From: a virus
Length of the DNA: 64,000 bases
Reading direction: 5' to 3' (one strand)
Virus record (IMG/VR): IMGVR_UViG_3300043411_000704
Location: 1-64,000 of that record
Made by a program: the position numbers and the translations under genes. The notes below the pieces were generated by a model. The model did no database searches. It was given only the letters and a program-made list of their open reading frames with translations, and was not told the origin of the DNA. Shown here in pieces: positions 57,659 through 64,000 of this stretch. The stretch's first letter is position 1; each line of letters starts with the position of its first letter.

Positions 57659-57892
57659 ATGGAACTTTCGATGAAAATGCGAAATCGTAAACGTTCTCCA
57701 CAAGAAGAAGAAAATTATAGAAAAGCTGTTAGAGAAAAATTATGCAAATATAAAGAAGAACATGTATACGAAATGCGTCGATTATATGCAGAAGGGCTAT
57801 GTTATGAACATATATCAAGAAAAATGGGAATTCCTGGTGGGATAATACGAAATATAATTTTGCGTAAAACATACAATCACATTCCACTATAA
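57659..57892 (+). CDS. small HTH-like DNA-binding protein, start uncertain
   Basis: 77 aa from ATG 57659. Basic first half; YEMRRLYAEGLCYEHISRKM and GIPGGIIRNIILRK look like a helix-turn-helix of sigma or terminase-small type. The frame stays open about 25 codons upstream to the gp41 end (CTG at 57584), with a plausible protein sequence, so the true start may be a non-ATG codon. Confidence 0.5.
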   Translation: MELSMKMRNRKRSPQEEENYRKAVREKLCKYKEEHVYEMRRLYAEGLCYEHISRKMGIPGGIIRNIILRKTYNHIPL

Positions 57893-57900
57893 AATTCTAA

Positions 57901-57928
57901 TTGAATTGAGAACATCACATCGTAAATA
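57901..57928 (+). promoter_or_regulatory. promoter for the 97-aa gene
   Basis: TTGAAT (57901-57906), 16-bp spacer, TAAATA (57923-57928), then TTTCGA and ATG at 57935. The TAAATA-plus-TTTCGA run resembles the late boxes at 3214 and 41887, so it may be read by either sigma. Confidence 0.6.
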
Positions 57929-57934
57929 TTTCGA

Positions 57935-58228
57935 ATGATAGTCATCAATGATTCATATACTCATCCATCCGCAGCAGAAATCATAAACCAAGAAGAACTT
58001 GAAAAGACGGTCAATACATTTGGAAGTTTTTTTACTATGGTAACTAACAAACCAATTTCATGTGTGACTTTTTTTCTTCTACTGAACCAAAATCCTGAAA
58101 TTAGATCTTGCATAGAACGCATTGCTGATGTATCATGGTATGAACTGGTTAATTATCTGGCAAAACGCTATCCAGTTTTAAATAAATCCAAAAAAATCAA
58201 ATACGAGCATGATTTATCAGAATTTTAA
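57935..58228 (+). CDS. hypothetical protein, 97 aa
   Basis: Not recognised; its end (ELVNYLAKRYPVLNKSKKI) resembles a segment of the next gene (DVVAHFLKKRYPSHKRSKSI), so the two may share a domain. It overlaps that gene by 20 bp. Confidence 0.55.
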   Translation: MIVINDSYTHPSAAEIINQEELEKTVNTFGSFFTMVTNKPISCVTFFLLLNQNPEIRSCIERIADVSWYELVNYLAKRYPVLNKSKKIKYEHDLSEF

Positions 58229-58655
58229 CTTTGACCAGTGGTTGGCTGAATACTACCTAACATATTTGTTCTTTTCACATAAAGAACCTGATGTTGATCT
58301 GATGGAATCCGAGTTTTCTAATTTAGAGGAGATGAGAGAACTGTTCTATGCACAACATCACAATGAAAATGATGATATATGGTGTGGGTGTTGTCAATAT
58401 CTAAATATTTTGACAGGGTTTAATGAACTATGTGCTGTCATATCCCAAAAAGAATGGAAGACAGAGGATGTGGTTGCCCATTTTTTGAAAAAACGATATC
58501 CTTCACATAAAAGAAGTAAAAGCATTGCACATGCACTTACAAAAGGTATCAAATCTTATATTTCAGTTGATGAAAACGGAAACGAGTTCGAATTTCAAAA
58601 GTATATGGTGAAAAATATTGAAAAGTTTTTAACAGAATTGGGAGTAAAACAATGA
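58209..58655 (+). CDS. hypothetical protein, 148 aa
   Basis: Not recognised. Helical, with WCGCCQYLN in the middle and a shared KRYP-x4-RSKSI stretch with the previous gene. Coupled to the next small gene by 4 bp. Confidence 0.55.
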   Translation: MIYQNFNFDQWLAEYYLTYLFFSHKEPDVDLMESEFSNLEEMRELFYAQHHNENDDIWCGCCQYLNILTGFNELCAVISQKEWKTEDVVAHFLKKRYPSHKRSKSIAHALTKGIKSYISVDENGNEFEFQKYMVKNIEKFLTELGVKQ

Positions 58656-58846
58656 AATTTATATACAAATGGATATCAGGACTAGAGTGGTTCACTACTG
58701 GAACAATATTAATTAGATGTGGGAACCATATAGCAAAAATGGATCAATATCCTGATCTAATGCACCACGCATCAAATCTAACCCAGGCAACAACACATGC
58801 AATTTGTGCATATCTATTGTGGTATGCAAGTGATAGAATAAAGTGA
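58652..58846 (+). CDS. small protein, 64 aa, possibly membrane-associated
   Basis: One or two weak hydrophobic stretches (WFTTGTILIRCGNHI and ATTHAICAYLLWYA). Function unknown. 4-bp overlaps on both sides. Confidence 0.5.
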   Translation: MKFIYKWISGLEWFTTGTILIRCGNHIAKMDQYPDLMHHASNLTQATTHAICAYLLWYASDRIK

Positions 58847-59502
58847 TAACCGAAACACAACAACAGATATATAATTTTTATCTTCGTTCTCTAGCAGAAG
58901 GATCGGCTCGACCTTATAAAGTTCGAAAAAATTTCGATAATATCAAACCCGAATATGTGGTAGAATTAGAAAAATTAGAAACATTTTTCAACAAATACCC
59001 ACATTTATTACGATACGAATTTTTTGTTGCGCCCTACAAGTTATACACTGATGACAAGAAATTTTATTCTCTAAAATTTTATTCTAGTTATAAAGGTATG
59101 TCAACGTGTATTGCATACTTCAAATCATTAAAAGAATCCGCACCAGATGAGCAACTGGACTATCTCAAAGAATCACTTAAATTTATAACCAATTTTTGTG
59201 TTGAGAAACAGATTGAACTGGATGCATATCCTTCTTACCGATCCATAGCACAATATGATTTTATTATACATTTGAAACAACATAAAGTATCTTTCTATGC
59301 CATATTTGCACTTCCTAATACATATTATTGTTTGCTTAATTTACCTATTGATGAGTTTCAGTTGTATTTTGGCACTGATGTCAATCTGGATGATATGCAC
59401 AATCGTTATCATTCTAGTAGAGAAGCTAAAAAGTGGTTGGAAGAGAATGTGCAGAAAATTCGCAAATACATCACAAATAAGTTGAAATCAAAATCTGAAT
59501 AG
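58843..59502 (+). CDS. hypothetical protein, 219 aa
   Basis: GTG start overlapping the previous stop. Mainly helical with many Tyr/Phe (RYEFFVAPYKLYTDDKKFYS); C-terminal Lys-rich. No family recognised. It is followed by the broken YopX gene. Confidence 0.55.
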   Translation: MITETQQQIYNFYLRSLAEGSARPYKVRKNFDNIKPEYVVELEKLETFFNKYPHLLRYEFFVAPYKLYTDDKKFYSLKFYSSYKGMSTCIAYFKSLKESAPDEQLDYLKESLKFITNFCVEKQIELDAYPSYRSIAQYDFIIHLKQHKVSFYAIFALPNTYYCLLNLPIDEFQLYFGTDVNLDDMHNRYHSSREAKKWLEENVQKIRKYITNKLKSKSE

Positions 59503-59516
59503 ACGAATATGAACAT

Positions 59517-59911
59517 ATGCATAGAGAATTAAAATTTAGAGTTTGGTCTAAAAAATTGAATAGGTATGTAATGGAAGATTGTGATCTGTGTAATTGGGAC
59601 CATGAAATCGGTGATGCTCCTATTAATTCATATGGACCTGGATTATATGACGAATGTATTATTGAGCAATATACGGGTCTGAAGGATAGAAATGGGATAG
59701 AAATGGGAAAGAAATCTATGAAGGTGACATTCTTGAATATTCATGGTCATGTCCTATAATGACTTCAAACTCTGGAAAAGTAATTGGAGAAACCGTCTAT
59801 ATTGACGGACGATATTGTATCAATCAATCATATGTATTAGGGAATTATACAGATTCTACGTTTGAAGTGATTGGAAATGTCCATGAAAATCCTGAACTAC
59901 TAATTAAATGA
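59517..59911 (+). pseudogene. YopX-family gene interrupted by an 11-bp tandem duplication
   Basis: The first part encodes HRELKFRVWSKKLNRY and EQYTGLKDRNG, YopX signatures also seen at 29884-30303. atagaaatggg occurs twice in tandem (59686-59696, 59697-59707), shifting the frame so that the reading stops at 59759. With one copy removed, DRNG continues into KEIYEGDILEY and ends NVHENPELLIK at 59911, whose TGA overlaps the next ATG. So a complete YopX gene is disrupted by one slippage-type event. Confidence 0.85.
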
Positions 59912-60099
59912 CGCACAAACTTAAAGAACAGATTAGACGTTGGTTGCACTGTAGCGGTAATTATGCACGTCCAAATCATTCGGACAGTATTATGACTTAT
60001 AATCATATTTGTAATCATAATGATGGTCATATGTGTCAATGTAGAGTTGAAAAATTGATTGAATCAATAGAAGAATTTGAGAATTCCTCAGATAAATAG
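59908..60099 (+). CDS. hypothetical protein, 63 aa, His/Cys-containing
   Basis: Not recognised. Contains WLHCSGNYARPNHSD and HICNHNDGHMCQC, a set of His and Cys residues that could bind zinc. Its ATG overlaps the restored YopX stop (ATGA), showing the original gene coupling. Confidence 0.5.
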   Translation: MTHKLKEQIRRWLHCSGNYARPNHSDSIMTYNHICNHNDGHMCQCRVEKLIESIEEFENSSDK

Positions 60100-60102
60100 A
60101 AT

Positions 60103-60131
60103 TTTGATATCAAATGAGTAGTTTGATATCA
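60103..60131 (+). promoter_or_regulatory. repeated TTTGATATCA palindromes over the gp32 start
   Basis: TTTGATATCAAA (60103-60114) overlaps the first base of the ATG, and TTTGATATCA recurs at 60122-60131. Further on, 60134-60167 is a run of A-rich, AAAC-repeated sequence with little pairing capacity. Both could serve gp32 autoregulation, which in T4 works through mRNA binding, but this is inference. Confidence 0.5.
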
Positions 60132-61091
60132 TTTAAAAACAAACAAACAAACAAAAATAAAAAATATATGTTAAACCTAGATGATATCCTGAATAAAGTA
60201 AAAGAAGATAGAGAAAAAGATGTGGTAATGGCAACCTCATCGAATTATAAAGCACCCGAAGAATTGTTTAAACCAAAAGCAGGAAATACATATTATTTCC
60301 GATTTCTACCAGAACATCCAGAAACCGTGAAGGATTGGCGAGCACGTCGTTCTTATGCAGAACACAGTTTCAATTCAAGAACTACCGGGCAATTCATTTT
60401 TCTTGGTCGGTCATTGACAGATTCACTGTCTGATCAGACGGTTAAAAATGACCCAGTTAAAATTGCTCAGATTGAGACGTATACAAAAGCTAAGAAGGAA
60501 AAGGATCAGGAATTGCACGATGTGGCAAAAAACCTGTTTCCTCGTCGTAAAGAACTTATGAATATCTATGTTCACAAGGTTGATGGTCCAGACCAAGAAG
60601 TTGTTGGAAAGGTATTGGTTTGGAAGTATAATGCGACTCTTGGAAAAGAGGGTGAACCCAAGGGCGATATTTATCCTATCATTGTCGAGGCCCTGACCGG
60701 TAGTAAACAAAAGAACATTGGTTCTAAGGCATTTGACTTGTCTGAAAACGGTCGTTCATTTGCACTCAAGGTGTCGGTTGCAAAGCTCCCTAATGGGACA
60801 GAAATCCCTAATTTTAAGGGTTCTGCATTTGAAGATGCTGAAGATATTGGATTGAATAAGAAACAGATTGATGCGATTCAAAAACAATCATATGATTTGT
60901 CCAAATACATTCCAGAAGTCAAACCAACGGATGAAGTTAAGAAACTACTTGACGAACATTGGTTTGGTCTGGTTGCAAGTCCAGAAGATGAAATTGAGCC
61001 ACAGAATGTTAAGTCTGATTTGAAAGATGATGACGATGAGATTCCAATGGGTGACGATGATGCAGACCTAGATGCATTGTTAAATCAATAA
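60114..61091 (+). CDS. 32: single-stranded DNA-binding protein gp32
   Basis: 325 aa (T4: 301). Basic N-terminal FKNKQTNKNKK in the place of the LAST cooperative motif, FRFLP at 62-66 beginning the OB core, and a C-terminal acidic tail (DDDDEIPMGDDDADLDALL) for protein contacts. The T4 zinc ligands (one His, three Cys) are missing: the protein contains no cysteine at all. A second start at 60168 (MLNLDDIL) would make the basic arm part of the leader. Confidence 0.85.
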   Translation: MSSLISFKNKQTNKNKKYMLNLDDILNKVKEDREKDVVMATSSNYKAPEELFKPKAGNTYYFRFLPEHPETVKDWRARRSYAEHSFNSRTTGQFIFLGRSLTDSLSDQTVKNDPVKIAQIETYTKAKKEKDQELHDVAKNLFPRRKELMNIYVHKVDGPDQEVVGKVLVWKYNATLGKEGEPKGDIYPIIVEALTGSKQKNIGSKAFDLSENGRSFALKVSVAKLPNGTEIPNFKGSAFEDAEDIGLNKKQIDAIQKQSYDLSKYIPEVKPTDEVKKLLDEHWFGLVASPEDEIEPQNVKSDLKDDDDEIPMGDDDADLDALLNQ

Positions 61092-61094
61092 AAA

Positions 61095-61122
61095 TTGAAA
61101 CTCCTGTGTTAGCCGCTAAATA
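61095..61122 (+). promoter_or_regulatory. promoter for the Pro/Gln-rich protein and clamp
   Basis: TTGAAA (61095-61100), 16-bp spacer, TAAATA (61117-61122), 7 nt to the ATG at 61130. Confidence 0.55.
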
Positions 61123-61129
61123 AAAAACA

Positions 61130-61747
61130 ATGAATCCTGATGAATTTGAAGATTTGAAATTAGCGGCTAACATGGCCAACAATGCCAAGGGTTATTTCCG
61201 TGAAAGATTTGCTGGAAATGACCCTAGATATCTTGCCAATATTTTACCTGATCCTAAAATACAGGTGGACCCTAGAAAAATCATTGCACGAGATTGGAGG
61301 CAGTCGGTTGAACAAGTTCAACAACTACCTCAGTTTCAACCACAAGCACCCCAACAGGTCATTCCATACGGAATGAACATACCAGATCCTAATCAAATTG
61401 GATCAAAACCGTTGATTCAACGGATTCCCAAGGGAATGGACGAACATGGGAATACTATTTACGAAGAAGTTAGCCCGACCCAAATTTTAGGTATTCCTAA
61501 TCAACAACCGGTTTATCAACAACCACCAAATTTTCAATCTACGGGTTTTCAACTTCCACAATTTGGAACACCAAAACAAGTGGAAACTAAACCTACTATG
61601 GATATTGAAGAAAAATTTGACTGGCTGGTAAAAGAGATCAAATCACTTAGATCTTCGATAAATAAGTTGACACGGCAGTTATCACCTGTTAAATTAAAGG
61701 ACAAACCATCAACATCAGACTCTCTTGAGACTACAGATCAATCCTAA
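61130..61747 (+). CDS. Pro/Gln-rich protein with C-terminal coiled coil, 205 aa
   Basis: Residues 60-155 are Pro/Gln-rich (QFQPQAPQQVIPYG, PNQQPVYQQPPNF); 160-185 is helical (EEKFDWLVKEIKSLRSSINK). It is probably an intrinsically disordered adaptor next to the clamp gene, overlapping it by 23 bp. No known family. Confidence 0.55.
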   Translation: MNPDEFEDLKLAANMANNAKGYFRERFAGNDPRYLANILPDPKIQVDPRKIIARDWRQSVEQVQQLPQFQPQAPQQVIPYGMNIPDPNQIGSKPLIQRIPKGMDEHGNTIYEEVSPTQILGIPNQQPVYQQPPNFQSTGFQLPQFGTPKQVETKPTMDIEEKFDWLVKEIKSLRSSINKLTRQLSPVKLKDKPSTSDSLETTDQS

Positions 61748-62447
61748 AACATTCCAAACAGACTTTATTAAACCTTTTCTGGAGGTTAATAAAAACGGAA
61801 GGTGTGCTATTCAAACCGAAGATGATTATGTCTTTTCTAATCAACGGACAGAAGATGGCCAGACTGGTATTCATGTTCGGTATCAAACAAAGTTTCTTGA
61901 GCCGTTACCAAGATTTAATATTGACCTAACTCAATTAGAAGCGGCTCTTAAATGTGTGGCAGATAAAGAACTAGTTGAATTAGAAATAACTAAACAATCT
62001 ATTTCATATGCAGATGAAAAGATTAAGTTCAAGATCAGAACTATAGAAGATGTGATGGTTCCGTTGTTCAAGTTTGATCATAAAAAACATGCGGATATTC
62101 CAGGGTTTTTAGTTTTTGATTTGCCCCCAAAAATAACGATTGACATTAAAAAAGCAATGGACTTTGCATCAACCAGTTTAAAGTTCTATCTTTATTCGGA
62201 TGATAAAAAATTGTTTATCCACTTTGGCGATAAAAAACAAAAACATTTGAATAATGTGGACATCCTTATTAAAGATAATTTGGACAAAGATGTGGAAGAA
62301 CGAATCTATAATGTGGCGTTCATGCGATTGATTTTATCACAGAAAAATCTGATGTCTCTAAAATTAGAAGAATCAGGTGTATTACAAGCATCATCCGTAG
62401 ACGGCCCTAATAAGGTAATTTACCGAACAGCAAAACTAAAAGACTAA
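61725..62447 (+). CDS. 45: sliding clamp-like protein (gp45)
   Basis: 240 aa (T4 gp45: 228). Tandem alpha/beta repeats with NIDLTQLEAALKCV and LVELEITKQSISYAD fit the clamp fold, and IYNVAFMRLILSQ near the C-terminus resembles the gp45 third strand-helix. TTG at 61725 is the only near start, overlapping the previous gene. Position close to gp32, gp41 and gp43 fits. In T4, gp45 also activates late transcription with gp55. Sequence resemblance is modest. Confidence 0.68.
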   Translation: MRLQINPKTFQTDFIKPFLEVNKNGRCAIQTEDDYVFSNQRTEDGQTGIHVRYQTKFLEPLPRFNIDLTQLEAALKCVADKELVELEITKQSISYADEKIKFKIRTIEDVMVPLFKFDHKKHADIPGFLVFDLPPKITIDIKKAMDFASTSLKFYLYSDDKKLFIHFGDKKQKHLNNVDILIKDNLDKDVEERIYNVAFMRLILSQKNLMSLKLEESGVLQASSVDGPNKVIYRTAKLKD

Positions 62448-62746
62448 TGAGAATATATAATAATACCTTATCAATTGAAGATTTTAAGAAAAATCTTTCT
62501 AATGTGGATGTAAAAGTAGTAGAATCAGGGTTCTACTATAACCGAGCCGACAGCCGATGCTGGACACTCAGGTTGAATCCTGACACCGACAATATTTGGG
62601 TCACGTATCATGTGAATAAAGAATATCTGGGAGATCAATCAGTAGATATTCTATCATCTGAAAAAACAATGATCGGGATTGAACCTGAATATGTTTATGA
62701 CATTATTGACGAGATTATTACAAATACTGACACACAAGAAGACTAA
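62447..62746 (+). CDS. hypothetical protein, 99 aa
   Basis: Not recognised. Beta-strand start (MRIYNNTLSIEDFKKNL), RCWTLRLNPDTDNIW, and an acidic C-terminus. Its start overlaps the clamp stop by one base (TAATG). Confidence 0.55.
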   Translation: MRIYNNTLSIEDFKKNLSNVDVKVVESGFYYNRADSRCWTLRLNPDTDNIWVTYHVNKEYLGDQSVDILSSEKTMIGIEPEYVYDIIDEIITNTDTQED

Positions 62747-62748
62747 TT

Positions 62749-63132
62749 ATGGAAAAAACTAATAAAATTACTACAAAGTCATATTTCATTCATCGCATGA
62801 AGGATGCGGGGTATAATGTGGATAAACTGGAGAATGTGAAATATTCGAAAGAAGATAAACGATCATTTTCTATTATGGTGGATAAAGGTGGAATGGCAAT
62901 TTTGATCACAGTTTATAAAGATGAGATTGTAAATGGTAATAGACGTAATGGTAAAATTCAATTCTACGATGGTGGTCATAATTATAATTCACATCTGCCG
63001 CTTAGAACCGACTCAATGGAGGTCATTTGGGAAACCATGCACTATGCAGGTTCCACCAATAAACATTGGGAATATAATGCTAGAAAACCAATTTATAATA
63101 CTGACGGAACTTACATTCAATTCGATAAATAA
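62749..63132 (+). CDS. hypothetical protein, 127 aa
   Basis: Not recognised. Contains TKSYFIHRMKDAGYNVDKLE and YDGGHNYNSHLPLRTDSMEV, with an aromatic-rich end. Follows the previous gene by 2 nt. Confidence 0.55.
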   Translation: MEKTNKITTKSYFIHRMKDAGYNVDKLENVKYSKEDKRSFSIMVDKGGMAILITVYKDEIVNGNRRNGKIQFYDGGHNYNSHLPLRTDSMEVIWETMHYAGSTNKHWEYNARKPIYNTDGTYIQFDK

Positions 63133-63474
63133 ATGATCATGGGAACAAAACGGAAAGATGCGATCTCCAAAAAAGAGATGAATCATATTGATGCTGAATT
63201 AGAAAAAGTTGGTAGCATCACTGTTCCTCGTCAAAAGGGAAAGGCTCTTAAACAAGAGGATAAGAATAAAAGGCTTTTGGCCGCAAAACAAATACTATCC
63301 GAATATATTGGTGCCTTTATTCTGATTGGTTATGATTTGGAAGAAGACCCTGTGGTTATGCTCAATGCTGAAACTGTTTATCAACAAAAAGCCGTATTGG
63401 GTTTAATGGCTGATGTGGCAGATGATATTCTTGGTGATGGTCCTAGTATGATAAATGGTAGCGGATTCGACTAA
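63133..63474 (+). CDS. hypothetical protein, 113 aa
   Basis: Not recognised. Basic N-terminus with KQKGKALKQED-type segment (RQKGKALKQEDKNKR), then EYIGAFILIGYDLEEDPVVM and a C-terminal acidic helix. ATG codons at 63133 and 63139 are both possible. Confidence 0.55.
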   Translation: MIMGTKRKDAISKKEMNHIDAELEKVGSITVPRQKGKALKQEDKNKRLLAAKQILSEYIGAFILIGYDLEEDPVVMLNAETVYQQKAVLGLMADVADDILGDGPSMINGSGFD

Positions 63475-63477
63475 ATA
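63472..63477 (+). promoter_or_regulatory. late-type TAAATA box before the lysin gene
   Basis: TAAATA, including the TAA stop of the preceding gene, stands 6 nt before the ATG at 63484, matching the spacing of other late boxes; late expression suits a lysin. Confidence 0.5.
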
Positions 63478-63483
63478 GTTTTG

Positions 63484-64000
63484 ATGGTCCTACCATTAGA
63501 AACTTGTAAAAAAATCTGGAGCATCGTCAACTGCATTGAGACTGGAACATCATTTTTTGATTATTCACAGATAACTATTTTACCTGATGGGCCAAATAAA
63601 ATCCGACAATTGACCCTCAGTGTGGGCTTTACGCAGTCGTCTACTAATTTAGAAAAAGTAATAAGATTATATCTTGATAAGAAAGGCAAGTATTCTAATA
63701 GATTTGCCCCATATTTAAAACGTATTTCCACTGATTTTAGTTTGGTTAATGATAAAAATTTTATTGATGCACTAGTCACATCATCAAAAAATGATCAGCT
63801 AATGCGTGATGCACAGGACGAAATATTTGATCAAGTGTATTTTGGTCCGGCACTAAAGTGGTGTGAAAAAGAAGGTATTAAAACTCCTTTGGGTATATTA
63901 GTGGTTTATGATTCGCTGCTCCACTCGGGACAGATATTCACATTTCTCCGTAATAAATTTTCAGAAAGAACGCCTACACATGGCGGTGATGAAAAAAAAT
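63484..64000 (+). CDS. GH46 chitosanase-like endolysin (5' part, truncated by window)
   Basis: An open frame of 172 codons running off the right edge. VNCIETGTSFFDY (E19) fits the GH46 general acid region; VYFGPALKWCEKEGIKTPLG, VVYDSLLHSG and KFSERTPTHGGDEKK are the conserved GH46 segments. GH46-fold enzymes in phages cleave peptidoglycan or chitosan-like polymers. No signal peptide is seen, so release would need a holin (a candidate is at 2512-2751). Confidence 0.75.
   Translation, partial: MVLPLETCKKIWSIVNCIETGTSFFDYSQITILPDGPNKIRQLTLSVGFTQSSTNLEKVIRLYLDKKGKYSNRFAPYLKRISTDFSLVNDKNFIDALVTSSKNDQLMRDAQDEIFDQVYFGPALKWCEKEGIKTPLGILVVYDSLLHSGQIFTFLRNKFSERTPTHGGDEKK

Overview
This window reads as part of the genome of a large, AT-rich, T4-like tailed phage, probably an environmental (aquatic) member. 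Genes are tightly packed, often with ATGA or TAATG stop/start overlaps, and all the replication and recombination proteins belong to T4-type families: gp43 DNA polymerase, gp41 helicase, gp32, a likely gp45 clamp, UvsX, UvsY, UvsW, Dda, gp46/gp47, a gp55-like late sigma factor, PseT-type polynucleotide kinase and the gp4 head-completion nuclease. I see no tRNA, CRISPR array, insertion sequence or integrase. The host cannot be named from this sequence.

Layout. 1-3994 (+): the 3' end of a gene with Pro/Thr hexapeptide repeats, two glycosyltransferase-type genes, a secreted protein on the opposite strand, two small (one holin-like) proteins, gp4 nuclease and PhoH, closed by a perfect palindromic terminator at 4001-4036. 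4068-11837 (-): small accessory genes, a macro domain, a P-loop kinase, a vWA protein and polynucleotide kinase. 11883-24356 (-): gp46 and gp47 separated by about 9.7 kb of glycosyltransferases and methyltransferases. 24353-30695 (-): late sigma factor with an inserted domain, UvsW, a YopX-like protein and UvsY. 30744-41441: mixed strands, with a metalloprotease, small heat-shock protein, AAA ATPase, Dda helicase, nucleotidyltransferase, RNase HI and a structured non-coding region. 41554-64000 (+): a second structured RNA candidate, two putative internal head proteins, metallophosphoesterase, MBL hydrolase, 2OG oxygenase, glycosyltransferase, DNA polymerase, histone-like protein, UvsX, gp41 helicase, a frameshifted YopX gene, gp32, clamp and a truncated GH46 chitosanase-like lysin.

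How it works together. The window carries most of a T4-type replisome (polymerase, helicase, SSB, clamp) and most of the recombination-dependent replication set (UvsX/Y/W, gp46/47, Dda). The gp55-like sigma and the clamp would drive late transcription from the TATAAATA/TAAATA boxes seen in front of several genes. The carbohydrate and methyltransferase island probably builds or decorates a surface glycan, on the virion or the host.

Most notable observations: (1) promoters of both sigma70 type and late TAAATA type abut start codons so closely that many messages should be leaderless; (2) two intergenic regions with long-range complementary arms look like undescribed structured RNAs; (3) four otherwise unrelated proteins share an N-terminal motif resembling a T4 capsid-targeting and prohead-protease signal; (4) a late sigma factor carries an inserted beta-rich domain; (5) gp32 lacks all the zinc-binding cysteines; (6) a YopX gene is broken by an exact 11-bp tandem duplication that could revert.
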